Source: Cladopsammia gracilis
Lineage: Eukaryota; Cnidaria; Anthozoa; Scleractinia; Dendrophylliidae
Direction of reading: 5' to 3'
Assembly (NCBI GenBank): GCA_022457155.1
Contig: JAJGOT010000168.1
Span: forward strand, 1,135,001-1,199,000
DNA length: 64,000 nucleotides
The notes under the pieces are model-generated. The model saw nothing but the letters and a program-made list of their open reading frames with translations. It had not been told where the DNA came from and made no database searches. Shown here one piece after another: positions 19,629 through 32,500 of this stretch. Positions within the stretch are counted from its first letter, which is position 1, and each line of letters starts with the position of its first letter. A program made the position numbers and the translations under genes.

Positions 19629-22185
19629 GAATGGCAAATCTTTTCATCTGGGAGTCAGACATTTCTGTGGAACATGACCAGTATAATACAATGTAATTTG
19701 TGATAATCGGTATTGACATAAATTAATATTTTGCCGACACGGAGCAGAGAACCGGGTACTAGTGTAGTGCGCAGGGGCTCACGGTTCGTGAGTTTGAAAA
19801 CTGTTCGTTGATAGATTTGTGTCATTCTACGGTCAGCCTCGCCGCCTCTAGTACTGTTCAAACAAGTTAACTTTCGTCTTAGTTGTTTATTGTAATACCT
19901 TAAGATTTGTTATCGGCAGTTTTAGCCGCATTTTAGTCGTTTGTTTCTTAGTTAAAAACACCTTAAAACCCCAAAGGTAGCACCACTGCATAGGTCGGGG
20001 GTACACGGTCCCTATTTTTTCCAACAGTTGGTTTTTTGGGGTTTACGTGTCCGGCTCTGGTGCGCTTAGAGTTATCGTTATATCATAGTTCTTCGTCAAT
20101 GACAAAATGTATCGTGGGCCTGGCCGGCCAACCTAGAGTTATTGTGATATTATAGTATAGTATATTATAGTAATATTGTAATTTACGATAGTCCTTTGTC
20201 AATAATAAAATGTATCATGGGCCTGGCTGACCAACGCGCCCATGCCTCAACCTTTGAGTGTGTTCGGTTGTGTAGTGAAGGCAAAATACACAAGAATGGC
20301 AATTCCTTTCATCTGGGAGTCAGACATTTCTGTGGAACATGACCAGTATAATACAACACTAGAATTAATGCAATTCCTTTCATTTGGGAGTCAGACATTT
20401 CTGTGGAACATGACCAGTATAATACAACACTAGAATGGTAATTCCTTTCATTTGGGAGTCAGACATTTCTGTGGAACATGACCAGTATAATACAACACTA
20501 GCCTGGCAATTCCTTTTATATGGGAGTCAGACATTTCTGTGGAACATGACCAGTATAATACAACACTAGAATGGCAATTCCTTTCATTTGGGAGTCGGAC
20601 ATTTCTGTGGAACATGACCAGTATAATACAACACTAGAATTGCAATTCCTTTCATTTGGGAGTCAGACATTTCTGTGGAACATGACCAGTATAATACAAC
20701 ACTAAAATGGCAATTCCTTTCATTTGGGAGTCAGACATTTCTGTGGAACATGACCAGTATAATACAACACTAAATGGCAATTCCTTTCATTTGGGAGTCA
20801 GACATTTCTGTGGAACATGACCAGTATAATACAACACTAGAATTGCAATTCCTTTCATTTGGGAGTCAGACATTTCTGTGGAACATGACCAGTATAATAC
20901 AACACTAGAATGGCAATTCCTTTCATTTGGGAGTCGGACATTTCTGTGGAACATGACCAGTATAATACAACACTAGAATTGCAATTCCTTTCATTTGGGA
21001 GTCAGACATTTCTGTGGAACATGACCAGTATAATACAACACTAAAATGGCAATTCCTTTCATTTGGGAGTCAGACATTTCTGTGGAACATGACCAGTATA
21101 ATACAACACTAAATGGCAATTCCTTTCATTTGGGAGTCAGACATTTCTGTGGAACATGACCAGTATAATACAACACTAGAATGGCAGACCCACGAAAACT
21201 AAGACCTAAGACCGAAATTTAAGACCTAAAACTAAGACCTAAAACTAAGACCCCCTATAATTTACCTTTTTAGAGTAGGGTCTTAGTTTTCGTTTTGTCG
21301 AAAACTAAGACCTAAAACTAAGACCCCCTTTAGAGGCCGTTTTCTTCTTTTTCCAAAGCCAATTTTGTTATTGTAATCCGTTATTCAGTATAAGACAACA
21401 ATCAAAAACCAGATCACGAGGGTCTACGCGAAGTCTATGGCAAAAGTCACTAAAGTCATTTTGACTATCGCGCGTTCTTTAACGGATTGAAATAACAAAA
21501 TTGGCTTTGGAAAAAGAAAACAAAGGCCTTTAAAGAAATAAAAGGGGGTCTTAGTTTTAGGTCTTAGTTTTCGAAAAAACGAAAACTAAGACCCTGGTAA
21601 GCAGTGTCAAAATGACTTTTGCCATAGACTTTGCATCTGGTTTTTGTTTATTGTCTTATAGTAAATAACGGATTGAAATAGTCTAACAAAATTGGCTTTG
21701 GAAAAAGAAAAAACGGCCTTTAAAGAAATAAAAGGCCTTAGTCAAAATGACTTTACTGACTTTTGCCATAGACTTCGCGTAGACCCTCGTGATCTGGTTT
21801 TTGATTGTCGTTTTCATCTGGGAGTCAGACATTTCTGTTGAACATGACCAGTATAATACAACACTAGAATGGTAATTCCTTTCATCCGGGAGTCAGACAT
21901 TTCTGTGGAACATGACCAGTATAATACAACACTAGAATGGCAATTCCTTTCATCTGGGAGTCAGACATTTCTGTGGAACATGACCAGTATAATACAACAC
22001 TAGAATGGTAATTCCTTTCATCTAGGAGTCAGACATTTCTGTGGAACATGACCAGTATAATACAACACTAGAATGGCAATTCCTTTCATATGGGAGTCAG
22101 ACATTTCTGTGGAACATGACCAGTATAATACAACACTAGAATGGCAATTCCTTTCATTTGGGAGTCAGACATTTCTGTGGAACTT
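19629..22185. repeat. 68-bp minisatellite in two blocks plus an outlier
   Basis: Unit: TTCCTTTCATTTGGGAGTCA, GACATTTCTGTGGAACATGA, CCAGTATAATACAACACTAG, AATGGCAA. About 13 copies fill 20296-21186 and six fill 21813-22185. A lone copy lies at 19632-19695. Variants recur in order (a GTCGG copy followed by GAATTGC, AAAATGG and AAATGG copies at about 20573 and again at about 20910), showing block duplication of five units. The last unit runs directly into PLE coding sequence at about 22186. Confidence 0.95.
21187..21812. mobile_element. palindromic element splitting the 68-bp array
   Basis: CGAAAACTAAGACCTAAAAC then TAAGACCCCC at about 21298 is inverted at about 21548-21575 (GGGGGTCTTAGTTTTAGGTC). 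The inner arms match too (CCAAAGCCAATTTTGTTATT / AATAACAAAATTGGCTTTGG), so about 280 bp forms a near-continuous foldback. A second partial copy follows (21580-21810) in the same order. The whole block interrupts the minisatellite, so it arrived after the array had expanded, or the array expanded again on both sides. Confidence 0.75.
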
Positions 22186-23051
22186 CTTGGACACGCTTAA
22201 CAAAGCACATTCCTCCGTAAAATTCACGATGGAAACCGAATGCAATAGAATGCTCCCATTTCTGGGTATCCAGTTGCTGAATCGATCGCCACAAATAGAG
22301 ACAAAGGTGTACGTAAAACCCACTAATTCAGGTCTACTCTTGCACTATCAAAGTCATGTCGACAATCGATATAAAAAGGGTTTACTGAGAACTATGCTTG
22401 ATCGAGCGCATCGTTTATCTTCATCTTGGACACATTTTCCCGACGAATGTGACCGTTTGAAAACAGTATTCTCGCGGTTGAAATATCCTAAACATCTTGT
22501 TAATTCTACCATCAAAAGTTTCGTTGACTCGAAGGTTTGCGACCAGCAGCAGCCTTTATCATCATTTCAAGAGACAGATGACACGATTCGAGTGGTTTTC
22601 CCTTTTAAAGACCAAATCTCAGCGGATATTGTGAGGAAACAACTGAAGGATCTGAGCCTAAAAGTGCACACCACCATCCAGCCTGTGTTTGTGAGCCGAA
22701 AAATTGAGCAAGAACTAAATGTGAAGGAAACAAAGCCACCAATTGTAAAATTATCAGTAGTGTGTTGTTTATGGTTTTCAATGTGACCTGTGTGATGCAG
22801 GTTATGTAGGTTACACACGCGGACATTTACATAATCGTGTGAAAGGACATAAACAACAATCATCCGCCATTGCCAAACACTACAAGAACATGCACAGGAC
22901 AATGCCTCAGGACCTGCTAAAGCATTTCAAAGTGCTTAAGAAATGCAGAAACAAATTTGACTGCTTAGTGTACGAAATGCTTTTTATAAGAACTTTAAAG
23001 CCAAATCTCAACGTGCAATCAGACTCCTTTCGTGCGAAAGTATTCTTATAA
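22186..23051 (+). pseudogene. Penelope-like element, RT C-terminus plus GIY-YIG domain, frameshifted
   Basis: The first part reads FLDTLNKAHSSVKFTMETEC, LPFLGIQLLNRS, KVYVKPTNSGLLLHYQSHVD and later LKYPKHLVNSTIKSFV, the thumb/linker region after a PLE reverse transcriptase. Near 22755 the frame shifts. The other frame continues CVVYGFQCDLCDAGYVGYTR with GHLHNRVKGHKQQ (GIY-YIG core) and ends at 23051 with EMLFIRTLKPNLNV. The RT palm with its catalytic Asp residues is missing, replaced upstream by the 68-bp array. A hammerhead-like motif follows at about 23129. Dead copy. Confidence 0.85.
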
Positions 23052-23127
23052 TCTTCGCACCCTCTTATGTTATTCTTCGCGCCAAAACCGCTTTAAATGC
23101 TGTAATTTGCATGATCTTTTTATATTT

Positions 23128-23170
23128 TCCATGATAATGGAGTCATGACTACTCCGAAACGTCGGATTTT
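23128..23170 (+). ncRNA. degenerate hammerhead-like motif of PLE 3' tail
   Basis: ATGATAATGG, stem II GGAGT...ACTCC with an ACT duplication, then CCGAAACGTCGG. The layout is that of a hammerhead with a self-complementary ACGU stem III and cleavage after C, closed by CC/GG in stem I. The core CUGAUGA is altered (extra A, G to A) and stem II carries an insertion, so it is probably inactive. It lies about 80 bp after the PLE stop codon. Confidence 0.45.
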
Positions 23171-23479
23171 ATCGTTCGTTTTTACAGTTTTATATCCAAA
23201 TTTCATTTTGGAAAATCTTAAAAAAAATACAAATAAAGGTACCACACAAAAGTAGTGCCAAAGAAGTTTCATTTGAATGGTCACACCACAAGGATTTCGT
23301 TGACAGCAAACTCAAAAGTTGGAACTACATTTCTTGTCTCCATTATTGACTCTGGGAGTGAAAGGGTTAATACTCTAGGACAGTTGTACAACTCTAGAAT
23401 AGTACATGTAAGTTTCTTCGCCTACATTCATGTGAGTCCTTGTTGTTGCAGTCATTGAGGATGTTGATCTCAATTTTAA

Positions 23480-23725
23480 CTTGCTCATGAAGTCCTGGGG
23501 ATGGACAATTTAATTTTCAGGGGAGCGGGGAAATTTTTCTGAGCATGAATTTTTTTCCATTGAGGCTATGAAAGAATTATTTTCGAGATTGTCCCACACT
23601 TTTCTTTTCTTCGGCTTTCTGTGCACATTTTTTCTTCTACTTTTGCTGTGCAGGAATTTTTGGGGTATTTGCCCAACCCACGCCCCCCCGCCCCCCCCCC
23701 CCCCCCTCCCCAAAATAAAAAAAAA
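23480..23725. repeat. dispersed repeat ending in a C-run
   Basis: The run from GGACAATTTAATTTTCAGGG, through AAAGAATTATTTTCGAGATT and GTCCCACACTTTTC, to TTGCCCAACCCACGCCCC ends in about 25 C-rich bases. It looks like a high-copy interspersed repeat by texture. No ORF or inverted ends were resolved. Confidence 0.4.
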
Positions 23726-25121
23726 TGAACCATCTATTATCTCACTTAATCATGATCATGTGTGCTTAACATAAATAAACTAATTGCCTTCTCCTAAAAT
23801 TTAGCAAGTTTCATACAGTCATGTAATTTAAAAGAAAATTTCGTAACTAATTCTGTTAACCTATTTCAGTGCTTAAGTAATCTCAACACATTAAAGATTT
23901 CTGTCACTTAATGCTTAATGGACTTAAGTTATCCTATGGCACAATGTCACAATGGTTGCCAGATTCAAAGTTTGCACCCACAATCTCTGTTATGGGAGGG
24001 GGGCCTTGTGCCAAACCTTTATAACCTCTCTGATTTTGTCACTTGAAGTTATCCTTCAGGTTAATTCTGATGATCTTGCCTTTTTTCCATGCACAGATAA
24101 TTATAATAGCCATCCAGTCAGTATCCCTAATGTGTTCTATGCAACAATTTAAACTGCACCAAAAAAACTAGATGACTTAAGAACTGTGTCCATTTATACC
24201 ACAAGCCTTCATATAACATAAGCCTTCTAACACCCAAAGGTCACTCCTGCCTTACCCTAGAGACCCCACACCCACAAGGAATAAATGTAGCATAGTATAC
24301 TCTGTCAGGTCCAATGATTGTCTGAGAATTAAAGAGAAGACTGTGAGAAGCTTTTTAAAACGTGAGATTTTGAACGTGGAGCATTACAACATAATAAAAG
24401 TTGTGAAATGTCCACCCTATGTTGAAAATAATAGCAAAATAATATTAATAATGCAATGTTAGTACCTGTACAAGAAATAATGTGTTATACTAAGGACTTG
24501 CTGAAGGTAAGATTTACTATAATTAATATGGTGAAATTTCTATAATATGTCACACCCTCAAATGTGGCCCAGAATTTTGTTGTAAGTTCCCCATGCAGGC
24601 ATAATGCATATTAAAGTCAATTCTAAGTGCATTGTATGATCATCCCCTCGGGCATAACCGGTGTTTGACACTGTTTATTTCTTCATTGTGAAGCCTGGTG
24701 TAAAACTAGTTTGGTCCGACTTCTCTTGGCATAATATTTAGATGTTGCAAGCACTTAGTAGTAACCTTTATTTATGCAGGGTAACCCATTCAGCTCTTGT
24801 ATAATATAATAAAAATAATAATTTAATACTAATGAAAAATTATATTATATATGTTCTATCCTTCATGACTATTACAAAAGATGTAAGCATGACATCTTGC
24901 AAGAGATGAGGATGGGAAAAATGGTCGGGACTTATATCCGCCTATGTTTATTTGTTGATATAAGTGCAATAATTGTGTTGTTGCTGGAACAGTAATGGAC
25001 CCTAAGCTTAGATTAGTGAAATGGGGTGGCAATTGAATTAATGTCTTTTATTGGCATGTTTTGCAGTTAACTGTCAAAATTATACAGTAATAATTAATTT
25101 CATCATTTCTTGCTGTTTCAG
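23726..25121. other. intron-like sequence, no gene seen
   Basis: AT-rich, no exon-like ORF, no repeat structure of note. It ends at a pyrimidine-rich acceptor (TTGCTGTTTCAG). Confidence 0.45.
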
Positions 25122-25284
25122 TTCATTTTTCATGATCAAAGTTCCATCATAGTAACAAATGACTCACTTGTATTTAGTGAAGTGTGGAACTGTAATACCA
25201 CCACTTATGATACTGTGCATCTTAAAGGTGCCCAACCATCTCAGATTCAGCATTTCCTTGACGCACTGCCTGCTGACATCAAAG
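25122..25284 (+). CDS. internal exon, possible ILEI/FAM3-like fold
   Basis: Bounded by a good acceptor (TTCTTGCTGTTTCAG) and donor (AAAG|GTAAGC). The frame reads FIFHDQSSIIVTNDSLVFSE, VWNCNTTTYDTVHLKG, AQPSQIQHFLDALPADIK. The pattern of beta strands, a TYD motif and FLDALPAD is reminiscent of the ILEI/FAM3-type extracellular domain (strand, FDTY, FLxxLPDG); this is weak recognition from memory. The exon begins in phase 0, as required by the 10777-11061 exon, and ends in phase 1. A secreted protein would agree with that signal peptide. No further exon could be linked with confidence. Confidence 0.55.
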
Positions 25285-25613
25285 GTAAGCGTGTGGAGTA
25301 AAATTAGTTTGTTCTTATAATAATGGATACTTGAAAGAACCTTTTTAGTTGAATTTCTGTACATATGTGTGCATGATATTAAGCTTGTCTCTAATAAGCA
25401 ATATTGCTTTATCTTACATAATATTAGTTATAATATGACCGTACTGCCCCGCTGATGCAATCTTACAGAAAATAGGATTGCAAGGTGACCTGAGCGGGGC
25501 CGGACGGGTTGATGTAAGCCAGTCCGGAAAAAGCTGTCCAGCCCCGCTCGAGTTCAAGTGACCTCGCACTGCACGACTGTTCTTGTACTTTCTAATCATT
25601 TATTATATAAAAT
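25285..25613. repeat. repeat-like block with GC-rich hairpin
   Basis: At about 25488-25550, GCGGGGCCGGACGG ... CCGTCC-like and AGCCCCGCTCGAG pair to form a GC-rich stem; an AATCTTACAGAAAATAGGATT hairpin lies next to it. The composition differs from the AT-rich surroundings, suggesting an interspersed repeat. Confidence 0.35.
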
Positions 25614-25717
25614 ACTTATTGACTGAGTTAGGTCAGGCCAGATGGGAAAATATTTGGCTCTTGGCGCACGAGCCAAATATTTTCCCGTCTGGCCCTCCCC
25701 AGTCTCAGTCAATAAGT
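25614..25717. mobile_element. 104-bp hairpin MITE
   Basis: ACTTATTGACTGAG at the left and CTCAGTCAATAAGT at the right are perfect inverts. The centre is a long hairpin: GGCCAGATGGGAAAATATTT GGCTC against GAGCC AAATATTTTCCCGTCTGGCC, with a 9-nt loop TTGGCGCAC. No ORF. Confidence 0.8.
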
Positions 25718-25739
25718 GCATATTATTGTGCTTCGTAAT

Positions 25740-25885
25740 CAACATCTTACATGATATTATTGTGCTTTGTAGCACATTATTAAGGTGGATTGAGTTACAT
25801 CTGAATTACATCTTACATAATATTATTGTGCTTTGTAACACATTATTAAGGTGGATTAAGTTATGTACATAATATTATTGTCAAA
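25740..25885. repeat. two to three copies of a ~75-bp AT-rich unit
   Basis: CATCTTACATGATATTATTG, TGCTTTGTAGCACATTATTA, AGGTGGATTGAGTTAC recurs with ATCTTACATAATATTATTGT and ends in a third partial copy at 25868. Confidence 0.8.
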
Positions 25886-25950
25886 AACCCGACAAGGCTG
25901 GCTTCCTGACCTGACAAATCAAATGGCTAACTTTAAACGTTTTAGAGACT

Positions 25951-26401
25951 GATTATAAACTTTATATTCAACAAACAGTTGATACCCACACAAGAACACC
26001 CCAGGTTGATGGATGACTGTTTGGTGTCCATCTACTGATTATAAACTTCATATTCAACAAACAGTTGATACCCACACAAGAACACCCCAGGTTGATGGAT
26101 GACTGTTTGGTGTCCATCTACTGATTATAAACTTCATATTCAACAAACAGTTGATACCCACACAAGAACACCCCAGGTTGATGGATGACTGTTTGGTGTC
26201 CATCTACTGATTATAAACTTCATACTCAACAAACAGTTGATACCCACACAAGAACACCCCAGGTTGATGGATGACTGTTTGGTGTCCATCTACTGATTAT
26301 AAACTTGATATTCAACAAACAGTTGATACCCACACAAGAACATCCCAGGTTGATGGATGACTGTTTGGTGTCCATCTACTGATTATAAACTTCGTATTCA
26401 A
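25951..26401. repeat. 86-bp minisatellite, about 5 copies
   Basis: GATTATAAACTT recurs at 25951, 26037, 26123, 26209, 26295 and 26381, exactly 86 bp apart. Copies are nearly identical, so the array is recent. Each unit carries an inverted pair ACAAACAGT / ACTGTTTGGTGT around CAGGTTGATGGATG. Confidence 0.97.
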
Positions 26402-26564
26402 CAAATTAAAACAGTTGATATGCACGCTGATAACTCAACAATGCACGAAGAGCAAGTTTTTTTTTTTTCATAAAATAAAAACAGTTATAATGAACCTTAC
26501 ATCACGCGTGTGCTTTATCGAGTTATAATGAACTTGGTTCAACCAATTATAGCGCGCGCATTTC

Positions 26565-29500
26565 CTTGAGTGAAGGATAGGTGACACTCATTCGCACGCT
26601 GTACATTTGTATTTATCCTATTCCAGGCGTTCAGATAGTGGGGAGTGAAGGATAGGTGATGCTCATTCGCACGCCGTACATTTGTATCTAGTCTGTTCCA
26701 GGTGTTCAGATAGTGGGGAGTGAAGGATAGGTGACGCTCATTCGCACGCCGTACATTTGTATTTAGTTTGTTCCAGGTGTTCAGATAGTGGGCAGTGAAG
26801 GATAGGTGACGCTCATTCGCACGCCGTACATTTGTATTTAGTCTGTTCCAGGTGTTCAGATAGTGGGGAGTGAAGGATAGGTGACACTCATTCACACGCC
26901 GTACATTTGTATTTAGTCTGTTCCAGGTGTTCAGATAGTGGGTAGTGAAGGATAATTGACGTTCATTCACACACCGTACATTTGTATTTAGTCTGTTCCA
27001 GGTGTTCAGATAGTGGGGAGTGAAGGATAGGTGACACTCATTCACACGTCGTTCATTTGTATTTAGTCTGTTCCAGGTGTTTAGATAGTGGGGAGTGAAG
27101 GATAGGTGACACTCATTCGCACGCTGTACATTTGTATTTAGCTTGTTTCAGGTTTATTTAGATAGTGGGGAGTGAAGGATAGGTGATGCTCTTTCACACG
27201 CCGTACATTTGTAGTTAGCCTGTTCCATGTGTTCAGATAGTTGGGAGTGAAGGATACGTAACACTCATTTGCACACTGTACATTTGTATTTAGTCTGTTC
27301 CAGGCGTTCAGATAGTGGGGAGCGAAGGATAGGTGACGCTCATTCGCACTCTGTACATTTGTATTTAGTGTGTTCCAGGCGTTCAGATAGTGGAGAGTGA
27401 AGGATAGGTGACGCTCATTCACACGCCGTACATTTGTATTTAGTCTGTTCCAGGCGTTCAGATAGTGGGGAGCGAAGGATAGGTGACGCTCATTCGCACT
27501 TTGTACATTTGTATTTAGTCTGTTCCAGGGTTTCAGATAGTGGAGAGTGAAGGATAGGTGACGTTCATTCACACGCCGTACATTTGTATTTAGTCTGTTC
27601 CAGGTGTTCAGATAGTGGGGAGTGAAGGATAGGTGACGCTCATTCGCACGCCGTACATTTGTATTTAGTCTGTTCCAGGCGTTCAGATAGTGGGGAGTGA
27701 AGGATACGTAACACTCATTTGCACACTGTACATTTGTATTTAGTCTGTTCTAGGTGTTTAGATAGTAGGGATCGAAGGATAACTGGCGCTCATTCGCATG
27801 CCGTACATTTGTATTTAGTCTGTTCCAGGTGTTCAGATAGTGGGGAGTGAAGGATAGGTGACACTCATTCACACGCCGTACATTTGTATTTATCCTGTTC
27901 CAGGCGTTCACATAGTGGGTAGTGAAGGATAGGTGACGCTCATTCACACGCCATACATTTGTATTTAGTCTGTTCCAGGTGTTCAGATAGTGGGGGGTGA
28001 AGGATAGGTGACGCTCATTCACACGCCGTACATTTGTATTTAGTCTGTTCCAGGTGTTCAGATAGTGGGGAGTGAAGGATAGGTGACGCTCATTCACACG
28101 TCGTACATTTGTATTTATCCTGTTCCAGGTGTTCAGATAGTGGGGAGTAAAGGATAGGTGACGCTCATTTGCACGCCGTACATTTGTATTTAGCCCGTTC
28201 CAGGTGTTCAGATAGCGGGGAGTGAAGGATAGGTGACGCTCATTCACACGCCGTACATTTGTATTTAGTCTGTTCCAGGTGTTCAGATAGTGGGGAGTGA
28301 AGGATAGGTGACACTCACTCGCACGCCATACATTTGTATTTAGTCTGTTCCAGGTGTTCAGATAGTGGGGAGTGAAGGCTAGGTGACGCTCATTCGCACG
28401 CCATACATTTGTATTTAGTCTGTTGCAGGTGTTCAGATAGTGGGGAGCGAAGGATACGTGACGCTCATTCAGACGCCGTACATTTGTATTTATCCTGTTC
28501 CAGGCGTTCATATAGTGGGGAGTGAAGGATAGGTGACGCTCATTCACACGCTGTACATTTGTATTTAGTCTGTTCCAGGTGTTCAGATAGTGGGGAGTGA
28601 AGGACAGGTGACGCTCATTCACACGCCGTACATTTGTATTTAGTCTGTTCCAGGTGTTCATATAGTGGGGAGTGAAGGATAGGTGACGCTCATTCACACG
28701 CTGTACATTTGTATTTAGTCTGTTCCAGGTGTTCAGATAGTGGGGAGTGAAGGATAGGTGACACTCATTCACACGCCGTACATTTGTATTTAGTCTGTTC
28801 CAGTCGTTCAGATAGTGGGGAGTGAAGGATAGGTGACGCTCATTCACACGCCGTACATTTGTGTTTAGCCTGTTGCAGGTGTTCAGATAGTGGGGAGTGA
28901 AGGATAGGTGACGCTCATTCACACGCCGTACATTTGTGTTTAGCCTGTTGCAGGTGTTCAGATAGTGGGGAGCGAGGGATAGGTGACGCTCATTCACACG
29001 CCGTAAATTTGTATTTAGTCTGTTCCAGGTGTTCAGATAGTGGGGAGTGAAGGATAGGTGACACTCATTCACACGTCGTAAATTTGTATTTAGTCTGTTG
29101 CAGGTGTTCAGATAGTGGGGAGTGAAGGATAGGTGACGCTCATTCGCACGCCGTACATTTGTATTTAGTCCGTTTCAGGTGTTCAGATAGTGGGGAGTGA
29201 AGGATTGGTGACACTCATTCGCACGCCGTACATTTGTATTTAGTCTGTTCCAGGTGTTCAGATAGTGGGGAGTGAAGGATAGGTGACACTCATTCGCACG
29301 CCGTACATATGTATTTATCCTGTTTCAGGTGTTCAGATAGTGGGGAGCGAAGGATAGGGGAAGCTTATTCACATGCTGTACATTTGTATTTAGTCTGTTC
29401 CAGTCGTTCAGATAGTGGGGAGTGAAGGATAGGTGACACTCATTCACACGCCCTCCATTTGTGTTTAGCCTGTTGCAGGTGTTCAGATAGTGGGGAGCGA

Positions 29501-32500
29501 GGGATAGGTGACGCTCATTCACACGTCGTTCATTTGTATTTAGTCTGTTCCAGGCGTTTGGATAGTGGGGAGTGAAGGATAGGTGACGTTCATTCACACG
29601 CCGTACATTTGTATTTAGTCTGTTCCAGGTTTTGAGATAGTGGGGAGTGAAGGATAGGTGACGTTCATTCACACGCCGTACATTTGTATTTAGTCTGTTC
29701 CAGTCGTTCAGATAGTGGGGAGTGAAGGATAGGTGACGTTCATTCACACGCCGTACATTTGTATTTAGTCTGTTCCAGGTGTTCAGATAGTGGGGAGTGA
29801 AGGATAGGTGACGCTCATTCACACGTCGTTCATTTGTATTTAGTCTGTTCCAGGCGTTTGGATAGTGGGGAGTGAAGGATAGGTGACGTTCATTCACACG
29901 CCGTACATTTGTATTTAGTCTGTTCCAGGTGTTCAGATAGTGGGGAGTGAAGGATTGGTGACACTCATTCGCACGCCGTACATTTGTATTTAGTCTGTTC
30001 CAGGTGTTCAGATAGTGGGGAGTGAAGGATAGGTGACGCTCATTCGCACGCCGTACATTTGTATTTAGTCTGTTCCAGGTGTTCAGATAGTGGGGAGTGA
30101 AGGATAGGTGACACTCATTCACACGCCATACATTTGTATTTAGTCTGTTCCAGGTGTTCAGATAGTGGGGAGCGAAGGATAGGTGACGCTCATTCACACG
30201 CCGTTCATTTGTATTTAGTCTGTTTCAGGTGTTCAGATAGTGGGGAGCGAAGGATAGGTGACACTCATTCACACGCCGTACATTTGTATTTAGTCTGTTC
30301 GAGGCGTTCAGATAGTGGGGAGCGAAGGATAGGTGACGCTCATTCGCACTCTGTACATTTGTATTTAGTGTGTTCCAGGCGTTCAGATAGTGGAGAGTGA
30401 AGGATAGGTGACGCTCATTCACACGCCGTACATTTGTATTTAGTCTGTTCCAGGCGTTCAGATAGTGGGGAGTGAAGGATACGTAACACTCATTTGCACA
30501 CTGTACATTTGTATTTAGTCTGTTCTAGGTGTTTAGATAGTAGGGATCGAAGGATAACTGGCGCTCATTCGCATGCCGTACATTTGTATTTAGTCTGTTC
30601 CAGGTGTTCAGATAGTGGGGAGTGAAGGATAGGTGACACTCATTCACACGCAGTACATTTGTATTTATCCTGTTCCAGGCGTTCACATAGTGGGTAGTGA
30701 AGGATAGGTGACGCTCATTCACACGCCATACATTTGTATTTAGTCTGTTCCAGGTGTTCAGATAGTGGGGGGTGAAGGATAGGTGACGCTCATTCACACG
30801 CCGTACATTTGTATTTAGTCTGTTCCAGGTGTTCAGATAGTGGGGAGTGAAGGATAGGTGACGCTCATTCACACGTCGTACATTTGTATTTATCCTGTTC
30901 CAGGTGTTCAGATAGTGGGGAGTGAAGGATAGGTGATGCTCATTTGCACGCCGTACATTTGTATTTAGCCCGTTCCAGGTGTTCAGATAGCGGGGAGTGA
31001 AGGATAGGTGACGCTCATTCACACGCCGTACATTTGTATTTAGTCTGTTCCAGGTGTTCAGATAGTGGGGAGTGAAGGATAGGTGACACTCACTCGCACG
31101 CCATACATTTGTATTTAGTCTGTTCCAGGTGTTCAGATAGTGGGGAGTGAAGGCTAGGTGACGCTTATTCGCACGCCATACATTTGTATTTAGTCTGTTG
31201 CAGGTGTTCAGATAGTGGGGAGCGAAGGATACGTGACGCTCATTCACACGCCGTACATTTGTATTTATCCTGTTCCAGGCGTTCATATAGTGGGGAGTGA
31301 AGGATAGGTGACGCTCATTCACACGCTGTACATTTGTATTTAGTCTGTTCCAGGTGTTCAGATAGTGGGGAGTGAAGGACAGGTGACGCTCATTCACACG
31401 CCGTACATTTGTATTTAGTCTGTTCCAGGTGTTCATATAGTGGGGAGTGAAGGATAGGTGACGCTCATTCACACGCTGTACATTTGTATTTAGTCTGTTC
31501 CAGGTGTTCAGATAGTGGGGAGTGAAGGACAGGTGACGCTCATTCACACGCCGTACATTTGTATTTAGTCTGTTCCAGGTGTTCAGATAGTGGGGAGTGA
31601 AGGATAGGTGACACTCATTCACACGCCGTACATTTGTATTTATCTTATTCCAGGCGTTCAGATAGTGGGTAGTGAAGGATAGGTGACGCTCATTCGCACG
31701 CAGTACATTTGTATTTATCCTGTTCCAGGCGTTCAGATAGTTGGGAGTGAAGGATAGGTGACACTCATTCTCACTCCGTACATTTGTATTTATCGTGTTG
31801 CAGGTGTTCAGATAGTGGTAGTGAAGGATAGGTGATGCTCATTTGCACGCCGTACATTTGTATTTATCCTGTTCCAGGTGTTCAGATAGTGGGTAGTGAA
31901 GGATAGGTGACGCTCATTCACACGCCGTACATTTGTATTTAGTCTGTTCCAGGTGTTCAGATAGTGGGGAGTGAAGGATAGGTGACGCTCATTCACACGC
32001 CGTACATTTGTATTTAGTCTGTTCCAGGTGTTCAGATAGTGGGTAGTGAAGGATAGGTGACACTCATTCACACGCCGTACATTTGTATTTATTCTGTTCC
32101 AGGTGTTCAGATAGTGGGGAGTGAAGGATAGGTGACGCTCATTCACACGCCGTACATTTGTATTTAGCCTGTTCCAGGTGTTCAGATAGTGGGGAGTGAA
32201 GGATAGGTGACGCTCATTCGCATGCCGTACATTTGTATTTAGCCTGTTCCAGGTGTTCAGATAGTGGGTAGTGAAGGATAGGTGACACTCATTCACACGC
32301 CGTACATTTGTATTTATTCTGTTCCAGGTGTTCAGATAGTGGGGAGTGAAGGATAGGTGACGCTCATTCACACGCCGTACATTTGTATTTAGCCTGTTCC
32401 AGGTGTTCAGATAGTGGGGAGTGAAGGATAGGTGACGCTCATTCACACGCCGTACATTTGTATTTAGTCTGTTCCAGGTGTTCAGATAGTAGGGAGTGAA

